Assembly: GCA_002722955.1 (NCBI GenBank) | Contig: PBMZ01000042.1 | Coordinates: forward strand, 1 to 57,348 | Length of the DNA stretch: 57,348 nucleotides | Source of the DNA: Planctomycetaceae bacterium | GTDB taxonomy: Bacteria > Planctomycetota > Planctomycetia > Planctomycetales > Planctomycetaceae | Direction: 5' to 3' | Shown here: in pieces, positions 9,265-17,264 of the stretch | Numbering within the stretch: the first letter of the stretch is position 1 | How the letters are laid out: each line of letters begins with the position of its first letter | The notes under the pieces: generated by a model | The model's input: only the letters and a program-made list of their open reading frames with translations | Told to the model about the DNA's origin: nothing | The model's database searches: none | Program-made: the position numbers and the translations under genes

Positions 9265-9696
9265 ATGACTACCAGAAAAGCCGTCGTGCTTTGCACGCTA
9301 ACTGCCATCGCCACGTTTGCTTTGACTTACACCTCGCCGGCTCCTGCAGACAGCAAGGACGCGACGTTGGTTTACGAACTGCGGACCTACACGTGCCATC
9401 CGGACAAGCTGGCGAATCTCAACAAGCGATTCTCTGATCACACGCTGCGGATCTTTGAAAAGCACGGCATGAAAAACGTTGCCTACTGGATTCCTCAAGA
9501 TGAAAAGCTGAAGGACAACACGCTCGTCTACGTCATTGCTCACAAGAGCCGTGCTGCGGCCGACAAATCATGGGGCGCCTTTGTCAAAGACCCCGAATGG
9601 AAAAAGGCATACGCCGCATCAATCGCTGACGGAAAGATCGTCAAGAAGGTCTCGCGTCAATTCTTGACGCCAACGGACTATTCCCCCATCAAGTAA
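9265..9696 (+). CDS. Secreted NIPSNAP family protein
   Basis: A 143-residue protein with a signal peptide (KAVVLCTLTAIATFALTYTSPAPA) followed by a single NIPSNAP domain: VYELRTYTCHPDKLANLNKRF, then HGMKNVAYW and a typical WGAFVKDPEW. NIPSNAP domains have a ferredoxin-like (dimeric alpha/beta barrel) fold and no settled reaction. A strong ribosome-binding site GAGGA precedes the ATG by about 7 nt. Secreted NIPSNAP proteins are frequent in planctomycetes. mtnA begins 11 nt downstream on the same strand. Confidence 0.88.
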   Translation: MTTRKAVVLCTLTAIATFALTYTSPAPADSKDATLVYELRTYTCHPDKLANLNKRFSDHTLRIFEKHGMKNVAYWIPQDEKLKDNTLVYVIAHKSRAAADKSWGAFVKDPEWKKAYAASIADGKIVKKVSRQFLTPTDYSPIK

Positions 9697-9707
9697 TCGA
9701 GCTTCTC

Positions 9708-10772
9708 GTGCACCCCACGCTGCAATGGATTGACCAGTCGGCGGCTTCGAATGGCCTCGGACTGTTGCGGATGATCGACCAAACGCTGCTGCCGACCGAA
9801 TTTCGCGAGATCGATTGCGAAACGGTCGAGCAGGTTTGGGAGGCCATCAAAATGCTGCGCGTGCGAGGAGCTCCGGCCATCGGCGTTGCCGCAGCTTACG
9901 GTGTCGTCGTTGGTCTGTTGTCTTCCCGCGAGTCCGAAGCGAGCGAGTTCAACCGACGGTTGGTCGAGGTCACCGAGTACTTTGCCACAAGCCGCCCGAC
10001 GGCGGTCAACCTGTTTTGGGCTCTGGATCGCATGCGAGAGGTTGCGGCTTCTTGCGGTGACGCGGACTCGGAATCGATCTGGCAACGACTGCTCGCTGAA
10101 GCCAAAGCCATCGAACTCGAAGACCGTGAAATGTGCGCCGCCATCGGACGACACGGGGCCGAGTTGCTTCAGGACGGCACGGGCGTGTTGACTCATTGCA
10201 ATGCTGGCGGCTTAGCGACCGCGGGAGACGGTACGGCGCTGTCTGTGATCTTTGCGGCCGCCGCACAGGGCAAGCAATTACAAGTCTACGCGGACGAAAC
10301 GCGGCCTCTTTTGCAAGGGGCCAGATTGACGGCTTGGGAATTACAACAGCGCGACATTCCCGTCACCGTGATCTGTGACAACATGGCGGGCTGGGTCATG
10401 AAAGAGCGTCGCGTGCAGGCCATCGTCACCGGTGCGGATCGCATTGCCGCCAACGGAGACGCCGCGAACAAGATCGGCACTTACTCGGTGGCGTTATTGG
10501 CAAGGGCTCACGGCATCCCATTTTACGTCGCGGCACCGTCGAGCACTTTCGACATGTCCTTAGCGACCGGCGAAGATATCCCCATCGAAGAGCGCAAGCC
10601 GGAAGAAATCACTCACGGCTTCGGCAAGCAAACAGCTCCCGAGGGCGTCAACACCTATAACCCCGCCTTCGATGTCGCCCCCGCCGACCACATCGCCGCC
10701 ATTGTGACCGAGCGAGGTTTAATCAGCCCAGTGACCTCAGAAAACGTACGTAAAGTTTTGTCGCCTTCATGA
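9708..10772 (+). CDS. mtnA: S-methyl-5-thioribose-1-phosphate isomerase
   Basis: A 354-residue enzyme of the methionine salvage pathway that isomerises methylthioribose-1-phosphate to methylthioribulose-1-phosphate. It starts with GTG at 9708. The N-terminus reads LQWID and the signature MLRVRGAPAIGVAAAYG follows. The catalytic Cys164 lies in THCNAGGLAT and Asp244 in VTGADRIAANGD, followed by NKIGTY. Length and motifs match the MtnA (eIF2B-like) family throughout. The stop overlaps the ATG of trmB (ATGA at 10769-10772), so the two are translationally coupled although their functions are unrelated. No other methionine-salvage gene is in the window. Confidence 0.95.
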   Translation: MHPTLQWIDQSAASNGLGLLRMIDQTLLPTEFREIDCETVEQVWEAIKMLRVRGAPAIGVAAAYGVVVGLLSSRESEASEFNRRLVEVTEYFATSRPTAVNLFWALDRMREVAASCGDADSESIWQRLLAEAKAIELEDREMCAAIGRHGAELLQDGTGVLTHCNAGGLATAGDGTALSVIFAAAAQGKQLQVYADETRPLLQGARLTAWELQQRDIPVTVICDNMAGWVMKERRVQAIVTGADRIAANGDAANKIGTYSVALLARAHGIPFYVAAPSSTFDMSLATGEDIPIEERKPEEITHGFGKQTAPEGVNTYNPAFDVAPADHIAAIVTERGLISPVTSENVRKVLSPS

Positions 10773-11392
10773 AAAACGCGCCCACTGTTGACCTGCGACC
10801 TTACTTCCAGACACTCGATGATCTCAGTCCATCGATTGATTGGGATGAGATGTTCGAGAAGGACCAACCTATCGAACTTGATGTTGGCTGCGGTCGCGGT
10901 CTGTTCTTGTTCACAGCGTCGACAACGCGGCTCGACACAAATTTCGTCGGTATCGAATTGGATTATCGAGAGGGCCGTCGAGCGGCCAAGCGATTAGCGA
11001 AACTGGAGCAGCCCAACGGTCGAGTCTTGGGAGGCGACGCGCGAGAAGCTTTAGGGAAGATGATCGAACCGGCTTCCGTGTCAGCCGTGCATTTTTACTT
11101 CCCCGATCCTTGGTGGAAGAAAAAGCACAAACGCCGCCGTTTATTCACGGATCAATTTGCAAACATGATCGCCCGCGTCCTGAAGCCCGGCGGTCACTTG
11201 CATTCATGGACGGACGTCGAAGATTACTTCGGGGTCATCCAAGCCTTGATGGATCACCATGCCGATTTCGTAACGCTCGATCCACCCGACGAGCGCGATC
11301 CCGAACACGACATGGATTATCAAACTAGCTTCGAACGCAAGAAACGCAAAGAAGGCTTCCCGATCTACCGCGGGCTGTGGCAACGACGCTGA
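10769..11392 (+). CDS. trmB: tRNA (guanine-N7-)-methyltransferase
   Basis: A 207-residue SAM-dependent enzyme that methylates G46 of tRNA. The SAM site is LDVGCGRGLFL, followed by FVGIEL. The TrmB signature is HFYFPDPWWKKKHKRRRL, and then come the motifs RVLKPGGHLHSWTD and FPIYRGLW at the end. Length is normal for the family. Its ATG overlaps the mtnA stop by 4 nt. Confidence 0.95.
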   Translation: MKNAPTVDLRPYFQTLDDLSPSIDWDEMFEKDQPIELDVGCGRGLFLFTASTTRLDTNFVGIELDYREGRRAAKRLAKLEQPNGRVLGGDAREALGKMIEPASVSAVHFYFPDPWWKKKHKRRRLFTDQFANMIARVLKPGGHLHSWTDVEDYFGVIQALMDHHADFVTLDPPDERDPEHDMDYQTSFERKKRKEGFPIYRGLWQRR

Positions 11393-11438
11393 TCTCATGA
11401 TAACCCGAAGCGTGAGCGAGGGACGCTATCAAGAGCCG

Positions 11439-12209
11439 TCAATTCAGTCCGTCGACTTTGACTGCTATACAAATCCCGTTTTCAAACAATAGCGTGTATC
11501 GCAGACCTCCAAAGCCGCTATCAAAAACGTAGACCAGCGGCGTATTGGGCGTGTGCCGTTTGGACGCCTCGTTGTAGTCACTGATCGTTAAAGGCAGTCC
11601 CAACAGTTGCACGACGTCTTGTCGTTTTTGAAAGAGAAACGAAACTCGCGAGAAGACTCGCTGCGCAGCCCGACAGGCCTGGGCCGAGGACGCGGAAACG
11701 AACTTGCCACCAGTCACCTTCAGCCGGTTCGTCTTTGTCAACAAAGCGCGGTCGGCATCGAAACCTTTGTAAAGCGTGAAGCGTCGATGCAAGGCCTCGA
11801 GGTCGACATTCACATCGGCCGATTCCGCCGTTTGAAGTCTTCGATAATCTTTCCAATCTTCAAGCCGGGCAATTCGCACTCCTAACTGATGACTCTTTTC
11901 GGTGGTCGAGAGATGGCCTCCCATACTGGAGCGAAACTTAAAGGTTTGATTTCCAATCTTTGGCCCCTTCAGTCCAGCCGCGTTTTGTTCAACCTTTCCG
12001 TCTCTGCCGAACACAAGCTTTTGTGGCTTCGAAGGCACGATAGACCACATATCCGATTCCACAAAGAATTCCGTGGACGTAAGGAACTCGGGCGTTAGGT
12101 TGGAAAGCGATGGCTTGACCTTTCTCTGGTTCTGCTTCGTCGAGGGCCTGTCATCGCCGGTTGCCGTGTTCAAAAACAGCAAACAACACAAGACACTGAG
12201 CGATCGCAT
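11439..12209 (-). CDS. Secreted protein of unknown function
   Basis: A 256-residue protein with a Sec signal peptide (MRSLSVLCCLLFLNTATG) and a strong AAGGAG ribosome-binding site 7 nt before the ATG. The mature part begins basic and rich in Lys/Ser, with a central segment SADVNVDLEALHRRFTLYKG. It ends with a beta-rich region (VYVFDSGFGGLRYTLLFENG, about residues 225-245) that resembles C-terminal regions of planctomycete hypothetical proteins. I do not recognise a domain. It is monocistronic, convergent with trmB and divergent from the following DUF1501 gene. Confidence 0.7.
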   Translation of the reverse strand: MRSLSVLCCLLFLNTATGDDRPSTKQNQRKVKPSLSNLTPEFLTSTEFFVESDMWSIVPSKPQKLVFGRDGKVEQNAAGLKGPKIGNQTFKFRSSMGGHLSTTEKSHQLGVRIARLEDWKDYRRLQTAESADVNVDLEALHRRFTLYKGFDADRALLTKTNRLKVTGGKFVSASSAQACRAAQRVFSRVSFLFQKRQDVVQLLGLPLTISDYNEASKRHTPNTPLVYVFDSGFGGLRYTLLFENGICIAVKVDGLN

Positions 12210-12370
12210 GCGTGACTCCTTCTAAAGGTAGAAACAAAGCGAAGTCGATCAATTGTATGTGACGACGAAAATGTCACTTGGTTCTGACATTCAACTTATA
12301 TTCAAACACGTCGACGTCGGTTTCCACATCGGTTATCATAACTGGTCGCGATTCTCAACGGGGACAATTC

Positions 12371-14470
12371 ATGTTCGAGATACAAGATCGTTCCATTCCA
12401 CTTTGCGACAGTCATTCTCGCCGAGACATTCTTCGGATCGGGGGGCTAAGCGCTTTCGGACTCTCGTTGCCCAACCTGCTAAAGCTTCAGGCTGCCAACA
12501 GTCAACGGCCAGTCGAAGACCGCATGTTCGGTCGCGCTAAGAATGTGATCTATCTGTATTTGCAAGGTGGCCCGCCTCAACACGAAACGTTTGATCCCAA
12601 GCCCAACGCTCCAGATGGTATCCGCGGACCGTTCAATCCGATTTCGACCAACGTCCCAGGAATTCAGTTTTGCGAACTCTTGCCGCGCACCGCGAGGATG
12701 GCCGACAAACTGGCCATTGTTCGCTCAATGTCCACCGACGACAACGTTCACTCGTCCAGCGGTTATTGGGTGTTGACGGGTTATAAGTACCGCGGTTCGA
12801 ACGCTCGTACGATTCAACCAACAGATTGGCCTTACTTCGGATCTCTGGTCAAGATGCTCAAGCCCAGTGACGAGTTGCCGCCTCTCTCGACCGTTTGGAT
12901 TCCGGACATCATGCGGCTGAACGAAAGCGTCACGCCCGCTGGCCAGACAGCCGGGTTCCTAGGCGCTCGCTGGCAACCGGACCGCTTTGTTGGTGATCCC
13001 AACGCGGCCGCTTATCAAGTCGAGGGACTCAGTGGAGACATTCCCGCGATGCGTTTCGACCGCCGCGTGTCTCTCCTGAAGCAAGTCGAACAGCACTTTG
13101 CCAACGTCGAACGCGGCAACGTCTTGAAAGATTACACGTCCTATCAGCAACAGGCTTTTGACTTGATGTCGTCGGGGCCTGCACGGTCAGCCTTCTCGAT
13201 CGAGGACGAACCTGCGAAAGCTCGAGATCGCTACGGGCGATCGACTTGGGGACAGTGCGTCTTGATGGCCCGCCGCTTGATCGAAGCTGGTGTGAGAATG
13301 GTTCACGTGAATTGGCCCAGAGAAGCGGGTGACAACGCTGTTGATAACCCAATGTGGGACACGCACGCTCAGAACGCCGATCGAGTGGAAGATGTGCTTT
13401 GCCCTCAATTCGATGTCGGGTTTACGGCGTTGATCGAGGATCTGGAGCAACGCGGGTTGTTGGATGAAACGCTGGTCGTTGCCATCGGTGAATTTGGTCG
13501 GACTCCAAAAATCAACGCGAAAGGCGGTCGCGACCATTGGGGCCCTGTTTTCAGTTTCTCGATGGCGGGAGCAGGAATAAGCGGCGGACAAGTTTACGGT
13601 TCCAGTGACAAGAACGGCGCCTATCCCGACAAGGACAAAGTTCGCCCAGGAGAACTCACGGCCACCATCTTCCATTTGCTAGGTATCAATTCAGGCGGTG
13701 CCTTCCCAGATCGGCAAGGACGACCGCACCAATTGACCGAAGGCGCGCCGCTGTTTCGGTTGCTCGGTTCGGAAACTGCCACGAACGATCGTTGTCCCGC
13801 CGGTGGCGACATCGCGCGAGTGCCTCCGTTAGATCGTAGTTTGTTGTTGAACACCAATTTCTCGGAAGGAGTTTCGCTGCGAACTTTCGCCGAACCGTCA
13901 CGTCCCAAGGGTTGGCGGGCCGACCCGATTCGGCAAGGCGACGGCTTTGCTGTTGAGTTGGCCTCGAAGTCGAACAAGGTCCGAATCGGCATCGAGTCCC
14001 TCAACGCCAAACAATCGGTATCGATCAAACCAAAGCCGGCCACACTGGCCCAAGAGGTTCGCAGTCCCTTCGCGGGCCGATTCCGTTTGCAGCTTGCCTT
14101 TCGAGGGATCGCGGTCAGCAAAGCGGAATTTGAAAGAGTCTTTGCGAACAACTTCCGCTGCAAACTGTTGTTTTATCAATACGGCGATCAAAAAAAATCA
14201 GTCAGCAATCGACGAGTGTTGGCGGAAGCCGTTTTTCAACCGACTTATTCATCAGACAATGGCACTCTGCAAACGGCCGCGCTTGAGAAAAACTTCATCA
14301 ACCCAAGTCCAGGTGGCAATTTCTCGTTTGGTAGCGGTCTGGGTGTTGCCGTCCACATCGAGCGGATCGGTCAGCAAAACGTTCAATCTGCTGGCTTCAC
14401 GGGAATCGAAATCGATCGCGTGGAATTAGAATTCATCGGCAAACAGCGCATTGATACGGTGAAGGTTTAA
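12371..14470 (+). CDS. DUF1501 family protein with C-terminal extension
   Basis: A 699-residue protein. The ATG at 12371 is chosen because the twin-arginine-like signal (SRRDILRIGGLSAFGLSLPNLL) then lies near residues 15-36. Upstream in-frame codons would bury it. DUF1501 motifs are LQGGPPQHETFDPKP, MWDTHAQN, GEFGRTPKIN...GRDHW and GGQVYGSSD. The DUF1501 part ends near residue 465. About 230 further residues follow with no recognised motif, rich in beta-type sequence, and absent from the other DUF1501 gene in this window (459 residues in all). Exported, reaction unknown. Confidence 0.85.
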   Translation: MFEIQDRSIPLCDSHSRRDILRIGGLSAFGLSLPNLLKLQAANSQRPVEDRMFGRAKNVIYLYLQGGPPQHETFDPKPNAPDGIRGPFNPISTNVPGIQFCELLPRTARMADKLAIVRSMSTDDNVHSSSGYWVLTGYKYRGSNARTIQPTDWPYFGSLVKMLKPSDELPPLSTVWIPDIMRLNESVTPAGQTAGFLGARWQPDRFVGDPNAAAYQVEGLSGDIPAMRFDRRVSLLKQVEQHFANVERGNVLKDYTSYQQQAFDLMSSGPARSAFSIEDEPAKARDRYGRSTWGQCVLMARRLIEAGVRMVHVNWPREAGDNAVDNPMWDTHAQNADRVEDVLCPQFDVGFTALIEDLEQRGLLDETLVVAIGEFGRTPKINAKGGRDHWGPVFSFSMAGAGISGGQVYGSSDKNGAYPDKDKVRPGELTATIFHLLGINSGGAFPDRQGRPHQLTEGAPLFRLLGSETATNDRCPAGGDIARVPPLDRSLLLNTNFSEGVSLRTFAEPSRPKGWRADPIRQGDGFAVELASKSNKVRIGIESLNAKQSVSIKPKPATLAQEVRSPFAGRFRLQLAFRGIAVSKAEFERVFANNFRCKLLFYQYGDQKKSVSNRRVLAEAVFQPTYSSDNGTLQTAALEKNFINPSPGGNFSFGSGLGVAVHIERIGQQNVQSAGFTGIEIDRVELEFIGKQRIDTVKV

Positions 14471-14484
14471 CGATCCTAAATGAG

Positions 14485-15483
14485 CTAGGCCCGATCGAAC
14501 GGAAAAGCCAAAACGTCACTCAACCGCTCACAACCGAGTGCCAGCATCACCAAGCGGTCAAATCCCAAGGCCACACCAGAACACTCGGGCAGCCCTGCTC
14601 GCATAGCAGCCAGCAGTCGACTTTCTGAAGGCAACTGGTCGGCTCCTTCGGCTTGGCGGATCGCCAATTGTTCCTCGATTCGATTCGTTAACTCGTCGGG
14701 ATCCGTGAGCTCTTGGTACCCATTACAGATTTCAATCCCCCGGATGTATAGTTCAAAGCGTTCGGCGACCGGTGGATAATCATCGCGTCGAATCCGTGCC
14801 AGTGCCGCCTGTGAAGCAGGATAATCCAACAGAAATGTCGGCTCGCTCTTGCCCAAGTGTGGCTCGACCAATTCTGATAGCAATAAATTCAGCAAGCCGT
14901 CGCGATCATCGCGATTCTGTGTGTCGGGGATGGACACTTGATGGCGTTCAGCTTTCAACACCAACTCCTCTGGCGAGCACCGAATCACATGTGATCCGGT
15001 GTGTGCCTTGAATGCCTCGTCATAGGTGATTTTCGAGAACAACTCGCTCACATCACTCATACTTTCTCGTGTGCCTCGAATTCTCTTCGCTGCTTCGAAA
15101 ACCCTGGTGACCAATCCTTGTGTGAACTTCATTTGGTCGTGGTAGGTATCCCCCAATCGATACCATTCCACGATCGTGAATTCCGGATTGTGTAACGTAC
15201 CCAGCTCGCGCTGGCGAAACGCGTGAGTCACCTGAAAAATCGCCTCGGCCCCTACAGCCAGCAAGCGCTTCATGTGGAATTCGGGCGACGTCTGCAAGAA
15301 ACGACGAAAAGCCCCGTCATCGACGATGTAGGGATCCAAGTGCGCGTCGACCACGATATCTTCCGAGAGCATCGGCGTCTCGACTTCCCAATAGTCGTGC
15401 TCTCGAAAGTATTCGCGAACAACCTCTAAAAGCTGAGCTCGGGCTTTGAGCGTCTGAAGTGTGGCCGTCGGATGAAAATCCAT
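14485..15483 (-). CDS. epmA: EF-P--(R)-beta-lysine ligase, EpmA/PoxA/GenX type
   Basis: A 332-residue class II lysyl-tRNA-synthetase paralogue without the anticodon-binding domain, the size of EpmA. Class II motifs are visible: motif 1 region VVREYFREHDYWEVETPML, motif 2 AFRQRELGTLHNPEFTIVEWYR and motif 3 GVALGFDRLVML. EpmA attaches (R)-beta-lysine to a conserved lysine of elongation factor P and helps ribosomes through polyproline stretches. Neither efp nor epmB is in the window. It is the last gene of a tight minus-strand operon after the acyltransferase and SDR genes (25-nt gap). Confidence 0.9.
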   Translation of the reverse strand: MDFHPTATLQTLKARAQLLEVVREYFREHDYWEVETPMLSEDIVVDAHLDPYIVDDGAFRRFLQTSPEFHMKRLLAVGAEAIFQVTHAFRQRELGTLHNPEFTIVEWYRLGDTYHDQMKFTQGLVTRVFEAAKRIRGTRESMSDVSELFSKITYDEAFKAHTGSHVIRCSPEELVLKAERHQVSIPDTQNRDDRDGLLNLLLSELVEPHLGKSEPTFLLDYPASQAALARIRRDDYPPVAERFELYIRGIEICNGYQELTDPDELTNRIEEQLAIRQAEGADQLPSESRLLAAMRAGLPECSGVALGFDRLVMLALGCERLSDVLAFPFDRA

Positions 15484-15508
15484 ATGCGGTGGACTCCGTG
15501 AAGACCGA

Positions 15509-16342
15509 TCAAGCGGCCTTTCTTTCCAGACGTGCAGCCTTGCGTTTCATCTTGCCTCGTCGTCCAATCCGATGAACCCAATCGATGAACCACGGCGCGG
15601 CACGTTTCGTCCAGTGCATTAAGTGAGCTAACGGTGTGATCACCACCAAACCACGATCGCGGCGAATCGCTTTAACCACTTTGTTGGCGACCGCTTCCGG
15701 CGTCGTGCAAATCCAATCAGGTGGCGAGCGGCGAACTCGTTCCTGATGACTTTCACTGGCTTCAAAGAAGCCGGTCGATACAAAACCCGGGCAAATGCAA
15801 CTCACACCCAGTCCTTGTCGGCTGTACTCCAAACGCAACGCTTCCGAGAAGCCCACCAGGCCAAACTTTGTCGTGTGATAGGCACAGCTGCGAGCACTCG
15901 CAACCAAGCCGTAAATGCTGGCGATGTTAACAACATGAGCTTCGGGCAATTCCAACAAACCCGGAAGCAGCTCGCGCGTGAATTGAATCGGCGAGTGCAG
16001 GTTGATCGCCAATTGCCGGTCCCATTGCTCGGCAGACATCTTTACTGTTGGGCCGTGGTAACAGATGCCCGCATTGTTGATCAGAATGTCAAGGCTGCCC
16101 CAATCTTCGCGCACAGTCTTCACACACAAGGAAATCTGACTGGGCGAAGACACGTCGCAGTGACGACCGATCACCTGCACATCATGAGACTTTGCTTCAT
16201 TCACCGTTTCGGCAAGTGCCACATCGTCGACATCGACCAACATCAACTGCACGCCTTCGCTGGCAAGACGCAAAGCGATCGCGCGGCCGATTCCGGACGC
16301 GGCTCCCGTGATCAACGCCTTCTTGCCTTTCAGGTCACGCAT
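15509..16342 (-). CDS. Short-chain dehydrogenase/reductase
   Basis: A 277-residue classical SDR. The cofactor motif is GAASGIGRAIAL (TGxxxGxG), with Asp in LMLVDVDD after beta-2, which favours NAD(H). It has NNAG, a catalytic Ser in NIASIYG and YHTTK (YxxxK). The C-terminus is basic and hydrophobic (LMHWTKRAAPWFIDWVHRIGRRGKMKRKAARLERKAA), suggesting membrane association. The gene starts 4 nt after the upstream acyltransferase gene, so a lipid-related substrate is plausible, but this is inference. Confidence 0.85.
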   Translation of the reverse strand: MRDLKGKKALITGAASGIGRAIALRLASEGVQLMLVDVDDVALAETVNEAKSHDVQVIGRHCDVSSPSQISLCVKTVREDWGSLDILINNAGICYHGPTVKMSAEQWDRQLAINLHSPIQFTRELLPGLLELPEAHVVNIASIYGLVASARSCAYHTTKFGLVGFSEALRLEYSRQGLGVSCICPGFVSTGFFEASESHQERVRRSPPDWICTTPEAVANKVVKAIRRDRGLVVITPLAHLMHWTKRAAPWFIDWVHRIGRRGKMKRKAARLERKAA

Positions 16343-16346
16343 TCGT

Positions 16347-17042
16347 TCACGCTGCTCTTTTCAGCTCGATTTTTTCTTCGATGACCTCGCCGCGAATTGT
16401 TCGCTGGCAAAGTTCGTTCAATCGATCCATTTCTTTCTGCACCAATTCCATGTAGTGATCAATGTCCTCACGCGACAGATCGGGCGGAACGGCAATCGGC
16501 TCGCCGGTGAAGAGATGCAAATTCGAAAACGGTTTGGGAATCATTTGATCGGTCCAATTCCCTTTGATTCGCCACTCGCGTTCGGAAACATAGGCCGACG
16601 GAACAATCCGGCGGCCCGACTTTGATGCAATGTAAATGATGCCTTGTTTCAGTTCGTGTCGAGGTCCCCGAGGTCCGTCTGGAGTGATACAGATATGCCG
16701 GTCGTCGACAGAATCCAGCAACTGACGAATCGCTTCCGCACCACCACGGCTGGTCGAACCACGCACGGGTTTAATGTCAACGCATTCGAAAGCGGAAGAG
16801 AGGAACGATCCGTCGCTGTGGCGGCTAACCAGGGCCGCGACTTTCGACTTGCCTGCAAATGACGGGACCAAAAACTCGTCATGCCAAATGCAATACAAGA
16901 ACTTCTCAGTCGTATCGGGATCGTAAGGGTTCGTTCCTTCAGCCACATGAAAGTGATTCTTAAGCGAACCAAAAATAGCTTTAAGAAACGTGACGACGAT
17001 CCACGCCGCTGGCTTGATGATGAGAGGACTGCGAATCTTCAC
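16347..17042 (-). CDS. DUF374 / lysophospholipid acyltransferase-like protein
   Basis: A 231-residue protein matching the DUF374 branch of LPLAT-like acyltransferases. An N-terminal hydrophobic helix (IKPAAWIVVTFLKAIFGSL) is followed by YCIWHDEFLVP (the His-x-Asp-like acyltransferase motif), ALVSRHSDGSFLS, VRGSTSRGGAEAIRQLL and ITPDGPRGPRHELKQG. The likely role is acylation of an outer-membrane or phospholipid precursor at the inner membrane. The start codon is GTG at 17040-17042, with AAGG about 9 nt upstream. It heads the operon with the SDR and epmA. Confidence 0.85.
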   Translation of the reverse strand: MKIRSPLIIKPAAWIVVTFLKAIFGSLKNHFHVAEGTNPYDPDTTEKFLYCIWHDEFLVPSFAGKSKVAALVSRHSDGSFLSSAFECVDIKPVRGSTSRGGAEAIRQLLDSVDDRHICITPDGPRGPRHELKQGIIYIASKSGRRIVPSAYVSEREWRIKGNWTDQMIPKPFSNLHLFTGEPIAVPPDLSREDIDHYMELVQKEMDRLNELCQRTIRGEVIEEKIELKRAA

Positions 17043-17125
17043 TGAAGGGCATCCTTGCCTGAGTGCTTTGAGTGTTCACAGTCGAGGATTTTACTCAGAT
17101 CGAGAATTGCTCCAATCCCAATCGT

Positions 17126-17264
17126 AAAGTAGCCATCACTCTCCGAGTGATGGCCTTGTGCGTGTTCGCATTTCTGACGTCGCGATGTTGTTAGCAAATG
17201 AAGCGTTGCTGTGGTGCGTATACTGGCCTTGAAGGCTCATCACTCGGAGAGTGATGGCTACTTT
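17126..17264. mobile_element. MITE-like element with 27-bp terminal inverted repeats
   Basis: Arm 17126-17152 (AAAGTAGCCATCACTCTCCG...) is the exact reverse complement of arm 17238-17264. Each arm is itself a hairpin: CATCACT and AGTGATG flank CTCCG (or its complement). The 139-bp unit has no coding frame. The right arm contains the stop codon of the S9 peptidase gene (17258-17260), so it also forms that gene's 3' end. It fits a REP/MITE-like unit and might serve as a terminator for one or both flanking minus-strand operons. Confidence 0.65.
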
